Assembly: GCA_035762565.1 (NCBI GenBank)
Contig: DASTOJ010000005.1
Span: forward strand, 55,527-119,526
Origin: AR5 sp035762565
GTDB lineage: Bacteria; Methylomirabilota; Methylomirabilia; Rokubacteriales; CSP1-6
Length of the DNA: 64,000 nt
Direction: 5' to 3'
The notes under the pieces are model-generated. The model did no database searches, had not been told where the DNA came from, and saw only the letters and a list, made by a program, of their open reading frames with translations. Shown one piece after another: positions 1-8,361 of the stretch (position 1 is its first letter; each line of letters starts with the position of its first letter). A program made the position numbers and the translations under genes.

Positions 1-105
1 GGCGACGTCGTCCTCCTCTCGCCGGCCTGCGCCTCCTTCGACATGTTCGACAACTACGAGCACCGCGGCGACGTCTTCAAGCGCCTCGTCGGAGCGCTCG
101 ATTGA
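1..105 (+). CDS. murD: UDP-N-acetylmuramoylalanine--D-glutamate ligase, C-terminal end (partial)
   Basis: Only the last 34 codons lie in the window, ending in TGA. The visible peptide holds the C-terminal signature of MurD, LLSPACASFD followed by a short Tyr/Glu/His stretch, RGDVF and a Leu-rich end. MurD is the cytoplasmic ATP-dependent ligase that adds D-glutamate to UDP-MurNAc-L-Ala in peptidoglycan precursor synthesis. Its place just before ftsW matches the usual dcw cluster order. The start and the ATP-binding part lie outside the window. Confidence 0.9.
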   Translation, partial: GDVVLLSPACASFDMFDNYEHRGDVFKRLVGALD

Positions 106-136
106 CCCCGCGCGCGCCGCGATGACCCCGCGCATC

Positions 137-370
137 GCTGACGGCGGGGGGGGTGGGCGGGTGCCCCGGGCGCGCCACGGATGGCTCGCCTGTACGCTGC
201 TGCGCGTTCCGGGCGCGGCTCGCGCGACCCCCCCATCCCCCAGCGGGGGCTGGGGCGCGGCCGGTCGAGGCGTCGGCGGCGCGCTCGCCGCACCCGGAAC
301 GCGCGCAGCGACGACGGCTCGCCATCAAGTGGCGCGCCCGGGGCACCCGCCCATCCCCCCCGCCGTCAGC
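137..370. repeat. Large palindromic (MITE-like) element between murD and ftsW
   Basis: Positions 137-177 and 330-370 are inverted copies of each other, matching at 40 of 41 positions by hand alignment. Inside them, the arms 181-225 and about 281-329 continue as an imperfect inverted repeat, and the centre near 231-258 is again self-complementary (C-run, AGCGGGGGCT, G-run). The whole is a roughly 234-bp head-to-head palindrome. It fills most of the 407-bp gap (106-512) between two genes that are normally adjacent. The 5' arm contains several G-tracts. A related single unit is at the right edge of the window. No protein-coding signal was accepted here. Confidence 0.75.
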
Positions 371-512
371 GCGCCCGGAGCCCCGCGACCGCCGTTTGAC
401 CTCGGGTGGGCTCCGTCCGTACACCCGTCCTCCCACACCCTCGGATTCGTGATGCAGAGGGCCATCGCCACCGGCGCGACGGGGCGCCGCGCGGCCGGCG
501 AGGGGCGATAGC

Positions 513-1610
513 GTGCCGAGGAAGCTGACGCCGGACATGTGGCTGTTCGGGGTCGCAGTGGTGCTGCTGTCGGCGGGCGTGGTGATGGTGTACTCGGCGA
601 GCGCGATCGTGGCGGCGGACCGGTTTCACGATCCGTACTTCTTTCTCAAGAAGCAGCTGTTCTGGGCGCTGCTGGGGTCGGTCACGATGCTGCTGGCCAT
701 CCGGGTCGACTACCGGAAGCTGGAGCGGTTCGTGCTGCCGGCGCTGATCGTGGCGGGGGTGCTGCTGGTGCTCGTGCTGGTGCCGCCGATCGGCCAGGCG
801 ATCAACGGGACGCGGCGCTGGATCCGGCTGGGAGCCGTGTCGTTCCAGCCGGCCGAGCTGGCCAAGCTGGCGCTCGTCTTCTACCTGGCGGCCTTCGTGG
901 CGCGGCGGCACGCGGTGCTGGGCGAGGTGCGGCGCGGACTGCTGCCCCCGCTGGTGGTGGCGGGCGCGTTCGCGGGCCTCGTGTTCGTGCAGCCCGATCT
1001 CGGCAACTGCCTGACGCTGATCGCGCTGACGTTCGGGTTGCTGTACCTGGCGGGGGCGCCGGTCCGCCACCTGCTGTGGGCGCTGGCGCCGGCGCTGCCG
1101 CTGCTGGCGATCGCGATCTACGCGGCGCCCTATCGCCTGCGGCGGATGACGGCGTTCTGGGACCCCTGGTCCGATCCGCGGGGGAGCGGCTTCCAGATCA
1201 TCCAGTCGTGGCTGGCCTTCGGCAACGGCGGCCTCACCGGCCAGGGCATCGGCGGCTCACGGCAGAAGCTGTTCTACCTGCCCGAGGCGCACACGGATTT
1301 CATCTTCGCCGTGGTGGGCGAGGAGCTGGGTTTCGTCGGCGCCGCGCTGTTCGTCGCGCTGTTCGCGGTGCTGATCTGGCGGGGGCTGCGCATCGGGCTG
1401 CGCACGGCGGAGCCGTTCGGGGCGTACCTCGCGCTCGGCATCACGCTGCTCATCGCCACCCAGACGCTCGTCAATCTGGGCGTGGTCACCGGCCTGCTGC
1501 CCACCAAGGGGCTGCCGCTGCCGTTCGTCTCCTTCGGCGGCTCGGCGCTGCTGATGACCATGCTGTCGACCGGCGTGCTCCTCAACATCTCCCAGCACGC
1601 CCATGTATAA
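513..1610 (+). CDS. ftsW: Peptidoglycan glycosyltransferase FtsW
   Basis: A 365-residue SEDS-family polytopic membrane protein that polymerises lipid II at the division septum with its cognate PBP. About ten hydrophobic segments are visible. Family motifs include NGTRRWI (98-104), FQPAELAK (111-118), QPDLG (160-164), PEAHTDFIFAVVGEELG (257-273, with the presumed catalytic Asp in HTDF) and PFVSFGGS near the C-terminus. The GTG start at 513 gives the expected short cytoplasmic N-terminus; the preceding GAGGGG is a weak ribosome site. The 3' end overlaps murC by 8 bases, so no murG lies between them. RodA is the alternative, but the dcw context favours FtsW. Confidence 0.95.
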   Translation: MPRKLTPDMWLFGVAVVLLSAGVVMVYSASAIVAADRFHDPYFFLKKQLFWALLGSVTMLLAIRVDYRKLERFVLPALIVAGVLLVLVLVPPIGQAINGTRRWIRLGAVSFQPAELAKLALVFYLAAFVARRHAVLGEVRRGLLPPLVVAGAFAGLVFVQPDLGNCLTLIALTFGLLYLAGAPVRHLLWALAPALPLLAIAIYAAPYRLRRMTAFWDPWSDPRGSGFQIIQSWLAFGNGGLTGQGIGGSRQKLFYLPEAHTDFIFAVVGEELGFVGAALFVALFAVLIWRGLRIGLRTAEPFGAYLALGITLLIATQTLVNLGVVTGLLPTKGLPLPFVSFGGSALLMTMLSTGVLLNISQHAHV

Positions 1611-2997
1611 GCGCTACCAGCACATCCACTTCGTGGGCATCGGCGGCATCGGCATGTCGGGGATCGCCGAGATCCTCCTCAACCTCGGCTATCGCGTGAG
1701 CGGCTCGGACCAGAAGCGGACCGAGACGATCGAGCGGCTGGAACAGCTCGGCGCCAAGATCTTCGTCGGCCACCAGCCCGGCCACGTCGAGGGCGTGCAC
1801 GTGCTCGTGTACTCGTCGGCCGTCGCCGCCGACAACGTCGAGGTCCAGACCGCGCGCCAGCGCCAGATCCCGATCATCGGCCGCGCCGAGATGCTGGCCG
1901 AGCTGATGCGGCTCAAGTACGGCATCGCGGTCGCCGGCACCCACGGCAAGACGACGACGACCTCGATGGTCGGCGCCGTGCTGGCCGAGGGGCGCCACGA
2001 CCCCACGATCGTCGTGGGCGGCCGCGTGACCAACCTCGGCTCCAACGCCCGGCTCGGCCAGGGCGAGTTCCTGGTCGCCGAGGCCGACGAGTCGGACGGC
2101 TCGTTCCTCAAGCTGGCGCCGACGATCGCGGTGGTCACGACGATCGATGCCGAGCACCTCGATCACTGGGGCAGCCTGGAGGCGATCCGCGACGGGTTCC
2201 TGGCCTTCGTCAACAAGGTGCCGTTCTACGGCGCGGCCGTGCTCTGCCTGGACCAGTCCAACATCCAGCTGCTCCTGCCCCGCGTGGAGAAGCGAGTCAT
2301 CACCTACGGGCTGGAGTCGAGCGCCGACCTCGTCGCCCGCCGGCCCGAGCTGCGCGGCATGACGAGCCGCTTCGAGGTCTGGCAGCGCGGCGCGCCGCTC
2401 GGCGAGTGCACTCTGCAGATCCCCGGGCGGCACAATGTCCTCAACGCGCTGGCGGCCATCGCGGTGGGGCTCGACCTCGAGATTCCCTTCGCGACCATCC
2501 AGCAGGCGCTGGCCGGCTTCGCCGGGGTCCAGCGCCGCTTCCAGGTCCGCGGTACGGCCGCCGGCGTCACCGTGGTCGACGACTACGGCCACCATCCCGT
2601 GGAGATCCGCGCGACCCTGGCCGCCGCCAAGGCCGGGTTCGACAGCCGGGTCATCACGGTGTTCCAGCCCCACCGCTACAGCCGCACGCTGCACCTGCGC
2701 CAGGAATTCCTGACCGCGTTCAACCAGGCCGACGTGCTGATCGTCATGGATGTCTATCCGGCCGGCGAGGCGCCGATTCCCGGCGTCAGCGCCGCCGACC
2801 TCGCCGAGGGCATCCGTGCCCACGGACACCGCGACGTCACGTACCTCGGCAGCGATCGGGCGCGCATCGTCGAGCACGTCTGCGAGATCAGCCGGCCCGG
2901 GGACCTCGTGCTCACCCTGGGAGCCGGCGACGTCAGCCAGCTGGGGCCAGACATTCTGCGACGGCTCGAGGCCGAGTCGCCGAATGGGGGGACTTAA
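1603..2997 (+). CDS. murC: UDP-N-acetylmuramate--L-alanine ligase
   Basis: A 464-residue cytoplasmic Mur ligase that joins L-alanine to UDP-MurNAc using ATP. The N-terminal Rossmann domain begins with FVGIGGIGMSG (10-20). The ATP-binding loop is AGTHGKTTTT (111-120), and the C-terminal ligase domain carries VVDDYGHHP and FQPHRYSR. Length is normal for MurC. The ATG start overlaps the end of ftsW by 8 bases and murB follows directly after its stop, which indicates tight translational coupling within the dcw operon. Confidence 0.97.
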   Translation: MYKRYQHIHFVGIGGIGMSGIAEILLNLGYRVSGSDQKRTETIERLEQLGAKIFVGHQPGHVEGVHVLVYSSAVAADNVEVQTARQRQIPIIGRAEMLAELMRLKYGIAVAGTHGKTTTTSMVGAVLAEGRHDPTIVVGGRVTNLGSNARLGQGEFLVAEADESDGSFLKLAPTIAVVTTIDAEHLDHWGSLEAIRDGFLAFVNKVPFYGAAVLCLDQSNIQLLLPRVEKRVITYGLESSADLVARRPELRGMTSRFEVWQRGAPLGECTLQIPGRHNVLNALAAIAVGLDLEIPFATIQQALAGFAGVQRRFQVRGTAAGVTVVDDYGHHPVEIRATLAAAKAGFDSRVITVFQPHRYSRTLHLRQEFLTAFNQADVLIVMDVYPAGEAPIPGVSAADLAEGIRAHGHRDVTYLGSDRARIVEHVCEISRPGDLVLTLGAGDVSQLGPDILRRLEAESPNGGT

Positions 2998-3876
2998 ATG
3001 CTAGGAGAGATCCGGGGGGAAGTCCGCTTCAAGGAGCCCCTGAGCTTCCACACCTCGCTGCGGATGGGCGGCTGCGCGGACATCTTCGTCGTGCCGCAGG
3101 ACGTCGACGACATCCGCCACGCGCTCCTGTTCGCCGAGCGCGAGCAGCTGCCGGTCGCGGTGGTCGGAGGCGGCAACAACCTGCTCGTCCGCGACCGCGG
3201 CCTCCGCGGGGTCGTGCTCAAGCTGGAAGGCTGCCTCGGCCGCGCCGACTTCAACGGCGAGGAGGCGGTGGCCGGCGCCGGCGTGAGCCTGTCGTCGCTG
3301 ATCCGGGAGGCGGCCGCGCTGAACCTGGGCGGCCTCGAGTGCCTGGTCGGCATCCCGGCCACGATCGGGGGCGCGCTGGCCATGAACGCCGGGACACCGG
3401 ACGGCAGCATCGGCGATTTCGTGAGCGCCGTCTACTTCCTGTACCCGGACGGCTCCCTCGGCGAGTTCAAGCCCGGGGCCGGCGCGTTCACGTATCAGGC
3501 CTTCCACGCGCCGCCCGGCTCCGTCCTGGTCGGCTGTCGGCTGCAGCTGCACCGGCGCCCGCTGCCGGAGATCCAGAAGGACATCAAGGCGCGGCTCAAG
3601 GTGAAGAAGTCCACCCAGCCGCTCGCGCTGGCCTCCGCCGGTTGCGTGTGGAAGAACCCGCCGGGCGGGGTCGCGGCCCGGCTGATCGAGAAGGCGGGGC
3701 TCAAGAGCAAGCGGGTCAACGGCGCCGAGATCTCGTCCAAGCACGCCAACTTCATCGTCAACCGCGGCGGCGCGATGGCGGCCGACGTGCTGGCGCTCAT
3801 GGAGATGACCCGCGAGCGCGTGCACGCCCACGCCGGCGTGGTGCTCGAGCCCGAGATCAGGATCCTCGGTGAGTAG
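2998..3876 (+). CDS. murB: UDP-N-acetylenolpyruvoylglucosamine reductase
   Basis: A 292-residue FAD enzyme that reduces UDP-GlcNAc-enolpyruvate to UDP-MurNAc with NADPH. FAD-binding motifs are visible: GGGNNLLV, and GIPATIGGALAMNAG near 115-135. The substrate part ends with ISSKHANFIVN and LEPEIRIL, which carries the conserved Glu. The family loop usually written GSxFKNP reads AGCVWKNP here, so the proton-donating Ser position is Cys. The ATG at 2998 immediately follows the murC stop, and the 3' end overlaps ftsQ by 8 bases. Its length fits the shorter (type II) MurB class. Confidence 0.96.
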   Translation: MLGEIRGEVRFKEPLSFHTSLRMGGCADIFVVPQDVDDIRHALLFAEREQLPVAVVGGGNNLLVRDRGLRGVVLKLEGCLGRADFNGEEAVAGAGVSLSSLIREAAALNLGGLECLVGIPATIGGALAMNAGTPDGSIGDFVSAVYFLYPDGSLGEFKPGAGAFTYQAFHAPPGSVLVGCRLQLHRRPLPEIQKDIKARLKVKKSTQPLALASAGCVWKNPPGGVAARLIEKAGLKSKRVNGAEISSKHANFIVNRGGAMAADVLALMEMTRERVHAHAGVVLEPEIRILGE

Positions 3877-4711
3877 AGGCCTGATCTCGCCCCGCGGCCG
3901 CCCGCTCGCGCTCGGCGATCTCGGCCAGCCGGCGACGGCGGTGACCGGGCAGCGGGTCGGCGCCCGGCCGCGACCGCGTCATCCGGTCCGGTGGCGGCAG
4001 GGGCTGCGGGCGGCCGGGGTGGTCCTGGCCACCGTGGCGGTGGTGGCCGCGGCCGGCCACTGGGTGCTCACCACTCCCCGCTTCGCGGTGGTGGCGGTCG
4101 AGGTGCGCGGAGCCTCGCGGGTGCCGGCGCCGCGGGTGCTGGAGGTGGCCGGCATCGTGCGCGGCACCAATCTCTGGCGGATCGATCCGGCGCAGGTCCG
4201 CGCGCGGCTGGAGGCCCTGCCGGAGATCCGGCGCGCCGACGTCGTGCGCGAGCTGCCCAACCGCGTGTCGATCGTGGTCGAGGAGCGCCGCCCCTTCACC
4301 CTCGTCCACGCCGCCCGCCTGCACTGGCTCGACGAGGACGGCCGCCTGCTGGGCGAGGAGCGCCACGCCGTCGCCACCGAGGTGCCGGTGATCAGCGGCC
4401 TCAGCGAGGACGAGCTGGCCACGATGCGCACCGCGCCCGGGCCCCGGGCCCGCGCCGCCATCGCGCTCATCCGCGCGCTGCTCCGCACGGGCAGCACGCT
4501 GGCCGGCGAGATCTCCGAGATCGACATGAGCCGGCCCGAGGGGCCGGTGCTCTACACGATCGACGGGGTCGAGGTGCGGCTGGGCAGCGAGGAGTGGGAG
4601 GAGCGGCTGGCCCGCCTGGAGGGCGTGCTGGCCCAGGTGGCGACCCAGGACGTGCACGGCGTCGACCTGAGATTCCGCGACCAGGTGGTGCTCAAGAAGG
4701 CGAGCCGATGA
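3869..4711 (+). CDS. ftsQ: Cell division protein FtsQ
   Basis: A 280-residue bitopic membrane protein of the divisome. A basic, proline-rich cytoplasmic tail of about 45 residues precedes one membrane segment (about 46-66). A periplasmic POTRA domain follows (VAVEVRGASRV through VSIVVEERRPF), then the FtsQ beta domain. The GTG start at 3869 overlaps the end of murB. The 3' end overlaps ftsA in the form ATGA. FtsQ links FtsK/FtsA to FtsB and FtsL; those partners are not in this window. A ddl gene, often found just before ftsQ, is absent. Confidence 0.9.
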   Translation: MSRGLISPRGRPLALGDLGQPATAVTGQRVGARPRPRHPVRWRQGLRAAGVVLATVAVVAAAGHWVLTTPRFAVVAVEVRGASRVPAPRVLEVAGIVRGTNLWRIDPAQVRARLEALPEIRRADVVRELPNRVSIVVEERRPFTLVHAARLHWLDEDGRLLGEERHAVATEVPVISGLSEDELATMRTAPGPRARAAIALIRALLRTGSTLAGEISEIDMSRPEGPVLYTIDGVEVRLGSEEWEERLARLEGVLAQVATQDVHGVDLRFRDQVVLKKASR

Positions 4712-5955
4712 GGCGGGGCAAGGCGCCCGACCTCGTCGTCGGCCTCGACGTCGGCACCACCAAGATCTGCGCCGTGATCGGCCAGCAGCGGCGCGACGGC
4801 GGCCTCGACGTGGTCGGGGTCGGCAACGCGCCCTCCCGCGGCCTGCGCCGCGGCGTGGTGGTCAACATCGAGTCCACCGTGGAGGCGATCAAGCACGCGG
4901 TGGCCGAGGCCGAGCAGATGGCGGGCGCCGAGGTCGCGCGCGTCTACGCGGGCGTGGCCGGCGGCCACGTGCGCTCACTCAACAGCCGGGGCGTGGTGGC
5001 CGTGTCGGGCCGGGAGCGCGAGGTCACCGCGCTCGACGTGGAGCGCGCGGTGGAGGCCGCCCGCGCGATCAACGTGCCGCAGGACCGCGAGATCATCCAC
5101 GTGCTGCCCCAGACGTTCATGGTCGACGATGCCGACGGCGTGCGGGAGCCGGTCGGCATGTCGGGTGTGCGGCTGGAGGTCGAGGTCCACATCGTCACCG
5201 CGGCCGTGACCTCGGTGCAGAACGTCGTGCGCTCGGTGAACCGGGCCGGCCTCGCCGTGCAGGACGTCGTGCTGGAGCCGATCGCCTCGGCCGAGGCGGT
5301 GCTGTTCGCCGACGAGAAGGAGCTGGGCATCGTCCTCATCGACATCGGCGGCGGCACCACCGACATGGCGCTCTTCCGCGACGGCGCCGTGTGGCACACT
5401 GCCGTGCTGCCGCTCGGGGGCGATCACATCACCAACGACGTGGCGGTGGGGTTGCGCACGCCCATGGCCGACGCCGAGAGCCTCAAGAAGCGCTACGGCT
5501 GCGCGCTCACCTCGATGGTGCCGGCCGAGGAGACCGTCGACGTGCCCTCGGTGGGCGGGCGCAAGCCGCGCCAGCTCTCGCGCCAGGTGCTGTCCGAGAT
5601 CGTCCAGCCGCGGGTGGAGGAGATCTTCACGCTGGTCGCCCGCGACCTGACCAAGGCGGGCTTCCAGGGCGCCGCCACCGCCGGCGTCGTCGTCACCGGC
5701 GGCAGCTCGATCATGGAGGGTGTGCCCGAGCTGGCCGAGGCCGTGTTCGACCAGCCGGTGCGCCGGGGAGTGCCGGCCGACGTCGGCGGCCTCGCCGACG
5801 TCGTGCGCAGCCCCATCTACGCCACCGGGGTGGGGCTGGCCCTTTACGGCGCCCGGCGGCAGGCGAGCGGCGCCCCGGCCCTCGATCCCGACGACGGGGC
5901 GTTCCTGGCCCGGATCGGCCGGCGCCTGGCAGGGTGGTTCGGTGAAATTTTTTAG
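4708..5955 (+). CDS. ftsA: Cell division protein FtsA
   Basis: A 415-residue actin-fold ATPase that tethers FtsZ to the membrane. The ATG at 4708 overlaps the ftsQ stop and gives LVVGLDVGTTKICAVIG near the N-terminus, the phosphate-1 motif. The phosphate-2 motif is IVLIDIGGGTTDMALF and the adenosine motif is VVTGGSSIMEGV. The C-terminus ends in an amphipathic segment with Arg, Leu, Trp and Phe (RRLAGWFGEIF), the usual membrane-targeting helix. The reading frame is open far upstream, but only this start fits the family length. Confidence 0.96.
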   Translation: MRRGKAPDLVVGLDVGTTKICAVIGQQRRDGGLDVVGVGNAPSRGLRRGVVVNIESTVEAIKHAVAEAEQMAGAEVARVYAGVAGGHVRSLNSRGVVAVSGREREVTALDVERAVEAARAINVPQDREIIHVLPQTFMVDDADGVREPVGMSGVRLEVEVHIVTAAVTSVQNVVRSVNRAGLAVQDVVLEPIASAEAVLFADEKELGIVLIDIGGGTTDMALFRDGAVWHTAVLPLGGDHITNDVAVGLRTPMADAESLKKRYGCALTSMVPAEETVDVPSVGGRKPRQLSRQVLSEIVQPRVEEIFTLVARDLTKAGFQGAATAGVVVTGGSSIMEGVPELAEAVFDQPVRRGVPADVGGLADVVRSPIYATGVGLALYGARRQASGAPALDPDDGAFLARIGRRLAGWFGEIF

Positions 5956-6068
5956 CAGGGGACGACCGATGGAGGGCGAGCGGCAGCCGCCACTGTTCGC
6001 GCCCGGCTCGGCGGCCGATGGCAAACTCCCACGCCCGCGGCGGACACGCCCGCAGGCCGCGCCCACGG

Positions 6069-6074
6069 AAGGAG
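6069..6074 (+). promoter_or_regulatory. Ribosome binding site that fixes the ftsZ start
   Basis: AAGGAG at 6069-6074 lies 8 bases before the ATG at 6083. The frame is open further upstream, with another ATG at 5969. Only the 6083 start has a good ribosome site and places the FtsZ nucleotide-binding core at the usual distance from the N-terminus. Confidence 0.7.
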
Positions 6075-6082
6075 TGGACTCG

Positions 6083-7255
6083 ATGGAGAAGGATCGGACA
6101 CGGCGCCCGCTCTTCGAGCTCGAGCAGGTGCCGCCGGCGGCGAAGATCAAGGTCATCGGTCTCGGGGGCGGAGGCGGCAACGCCGTGAGCCGCATGATCT
6201 CGGCCGAGTTCACGGGGGTCGACTTCATCGTCGCCAACACGGACCTGCAGGCCCTGCGGGCGTCGCCGGCGCCGGTGAAGATCCAGCTCGGCGCCAAGCT
6301 CACCCAGGGACTCGGCGCCGGATCGAATCCGGACGTCGGGCGCGGCGCCGCGCTCGAAGACCCCGAGGAGATCACGCGGCTCCTCGAGGGCGCCGACATG
6401 GTGTTCATCACCGCCGGGCTCGGCGGCGGCACCGGGACCGGGGCGGCCCCGGTGGTCGCCTCGCTGGCCAAGGACCTCGGCATCCTCACCGTGGCGGTGG
6501 TCACGAAGCCGTTCACCTTCGAGGGCCGCAAGCGCCAGCTGCAGGCCGAGGCCGGGATGGACGCGCTCCGCGGCGTGGTCGACACGCTCATCGCGATCCC
6601 CAACCAGCGGCTGCTGTCCGTCGTGGACCGCGGCACGCCGCTGCTGGAAGCGTTCAAGGTGGCCGACTCGGTCCTGCAACAGGCGGTGCAGGGCATCTCC
6701 GACCTCATTCTCGTCCCCGGCCTCGTCAACCTCGACTTCGCCGACGTCCGCACCATCATGTCCGGCATGGGCATGGCGATGATGGGCACCGGCGTGGGCA
6801 AGGGAGAGCACCGGGCCCTCGATGCGGCCCAGAAGGCCGTCGCCAGCCCGCTCCTGGACGACACGTCGATCGAGGGGGCCCGCGGCATCCTGATCAACTT
6901 CACGGGCGGGGCCGACCTGTCGATCCACGAGGTGGAGGAGGGGGCGCGCATCGTGCACGAGGCGGCCCACGAGGAAGCCAACATCATCTTCGGCGCCGTC
7001 ATCGATCCGAGCCTGCACGACGAGGTCCGCATCACCGTCATCGCCACCGGCTTCGCCGAGCGCAAGCAGGAGACGACGCCCACCAAGGTCGTGGACCTGC
7101 CGCGGGCCGCGCGCCCCGGCCAGGGCCAGCCCGGCGCCGGCGCCGCCGCGGCCTGGCGCCGGCGGCTCGCCGCCGACACCCGGGCCGAGACCGACGACCC
7201 GCTGGCCGACGCCGACTACGACGTGCCGGCGTTCCTTCGACGCCAGGCAGATTGA
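6083..7255 (+). CDS. ftsZ: Cell division protein FtsZ
   Basis: A 390-residue tubulin-like GTPase that forms the Z ring. The N-terminal GTPase domain opens with IKVIGLGGGGGNAV, the tubulin signature is GLGGGTGTGAAP, and the T7-loop region reads LVNLDFADVRTIM. After a variable linker the C-terminus carries the conserved peptide DVPAFLRRQ that binds FtsA and similar partners. ftsA ends 127 bases upstream, leaving room for a separate promoter. A very strong hairpin follows the stop. Confidence 0.97.
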   Translation: MEKDRTRRPLFELEQVPPAAKIKVIGLGGGGGNAVSRMISAEFTGVDFIVANTDLQALRASPAPVKIQLGAKLTQGLGAGSNPDVGRGAALEDPEEITRLLEGADMVFITAGLGGGTGTGAAPVVASLAKDLGILTVAVVTKPFTFEGRKRQLQAEAGMDALRGVVDTLIAIPNQRLLSVVDRGTPLLEAFKVADSVLQQAVQGISDLILVPGLVNLDFADVRTIMSGMGMAMMGTGVGKGEHRALDAAQKAVASPLLDDTSIEGARGILINFTGGADLSIHEVEEGARIVHEAAHEEANIIFGAVIDPSLHDEVRITVIATGFAERKQETTPTKVVDLPRAARPGQGQPGAGAAAAWRRRLAADTRAETDDPLADADYDVPAFLRRQAD

Positions 7256-7261
7256 TGACGC

Positions 7262-7342
7262 GGCCGGGGCGGCACGGGAGGCAGGCTCCTTCGCTCAACA
7301 CAGCATTGGCTCTGGGAGCCTGCCCCCCGCACCGCCCCGGCC
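7262..7342 (+). terminator. Long hairpin after ftsZ
   Basis: Positions 7262-7289 and 7315-7342 are inverted repeats matching at 25 of 28 positions, with a 25-base loop. The stem starts 6 bases after the ftsZ stop. No T-run follows, so it is not a textbook intrinsic terminator. It could terminate, protect the mRNA 3' end, or be a dispersed repeat. Confidence 0.6.
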
Positions 7343-7454
7343 TCCCCGCTCGGCCTCTCGTCGAGCACGCCCCCTCCCCGTAGTCGGGTCACCGCTCGGG
7401 CGCGGGCATCGCGAGAGTTGATTCGTCTCGTCGTGATTCCGTAGTCTCGGATCG

Positions 7455-8207
7455 ATGGGCACGCGACTGATTCCGCATGGCGAGCCGGTGCGGTATTTCA
7501 CGTTCAGTGGGCTGGCGGCGCTGGGGTTGCCGCACGTGACGACCACGCGCAATTTCCCGGGTGTGACGTCGCCGGTGCAAGCGACGGGGCCGTTCGAGGC
7601 GGGCGCGCGCGAGGCGTTGCGCGAGCTGGGGCTGGACCTGGGACGTGTCGCCTACGCCCGGCAGGTGCACGGCGCGGAGGTGCTCCGCGCGCCCACGCGG
7701 GGCGGGTGGGCGGGCACGGGCGACGTGCTGGCCACGACGGAGCGCGGTCTGCCGCTGGCGATTTTCACCGCCGACTGCCTGGCCGTCACGCTGTGGGACT
7801 CGATCGCGCGCGTGCTGGTCGCGGCCCACGTCGGTTGGCGGGGGACGGTGCGGGGCGCCACCCGGGCGGCCGTGCGCGCGGCGGTCGAGGCCGGCGCCCG
7901 CGCCGACCACCTGCACGCGGCCATCGCGCCGTCGATCGGGCCGTGCTGCTACGAGGTCGACGAGCCGGTGCTGCGCGACTTCGGCCAGGCCTTCGGCCGC
8001 CCGGCGCGCGCCTGGTTCCGTCCCGCGCGCGAGGGCCACGCGATGCTCGACCTGTGGACCGCCAACGAGACGCTGCTGGCTGAGGCCGGCGTCGATCCCG
8101 CCCGGGTGGAGAACCCGCGGCTGTGCACCGCCTGCCATCCCGACCTGCTCTACTCCTACCGGAAGGGCAACCGCGGCCGCCTCGTCACCGTCGCCGCGCT
8201 GCCGTAG
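7455..8207 (+). CDS. pgeF: Purine nucleoside phosphorylase / laccase-domain protein (PgeF/YfiH family)
   Basis: A 250-residue cytoplasmic protein of the multicopper-polyphenol-oxidase-like (DUF152) family. Members act as purine nucleoside phosphorylases or adenosine deaminases, and YfiH edits peptidoglycan precursors. Zinc-site motifs are visible: ADCLAV (Cys), HVGWRGTV (His) and the downstream GPCCYEVDE (Cys). The N-terminal VTTTRNFPGV and the mid-region RQVHG are also typical. Family members often sit just after ftsZ, as here. The ATG at 7455 follows TCGGATCG without a strong ribosome site. Confidence 0.9.
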   Translation: MGTRLIPHGEPVRYFTFSGLAALGLPHVTTTRNFPGVTSPVQATGPFEAGAREALRELGLDLGRVAYARQVHGAEVLRAPTRGGWAGTGDVLATTERGLPLAIFTADCLAVTLWDSIARVLVAAHVGWRGTVRGATRAAVRAAVEAGARADHLHAAIAPSIGPCCYEVDEPVLRDFGQAFGRPARAWFRPAREGHAMLDLWTANETLLAEAGVDPARVENPRLCTACHPDLLYSYRKGNRGRLVTVAALP

Positions 8208-8300
8208 TGCGGTCTACCAGCACCTATGCTTGCGTGACACGCAGGCAGCATCTACGCTTCGCATCTGCCGTGGGCGCGCTGAGGCCTTCCCATCACTCGC

Positions 8301-8329
8301 TTGACTCTCCTCCGGCCCCGTCCTACGGT
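8301..8329 (+). promoter_or_regulatory. Candidate sigma-70-type promoter
   Basis: TTGACT (8301-8306) and TACGGT (8324-8329) are separated by exactly 17 bases, upstream of the small ORF at 8362. The surrounding 150 bases are less GC-rich than the neighbours. Confidence 0.45.
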
Positions 8330-8361
8330 CGCAACGTCCAGGTCTGCATCGGGAGGAGCCC

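Noticed and set aside
77..538. Minus-strand frame of 153 codons and several plus-strand frames across 54-511
   Set aside because: They run over a palindromic repeat, are Arg/Pro/Gly-rich and have no ribosome sites; open frames on every strand are expected in such GC-rich DNA.
4975..7179. Long minus-strand frame (over 700 codons) opposite ftsA and ftsZ
   Set aside because: Shadow of two certain genes; composition is Ser/Arg/Pro-rich and unlike a protein family.
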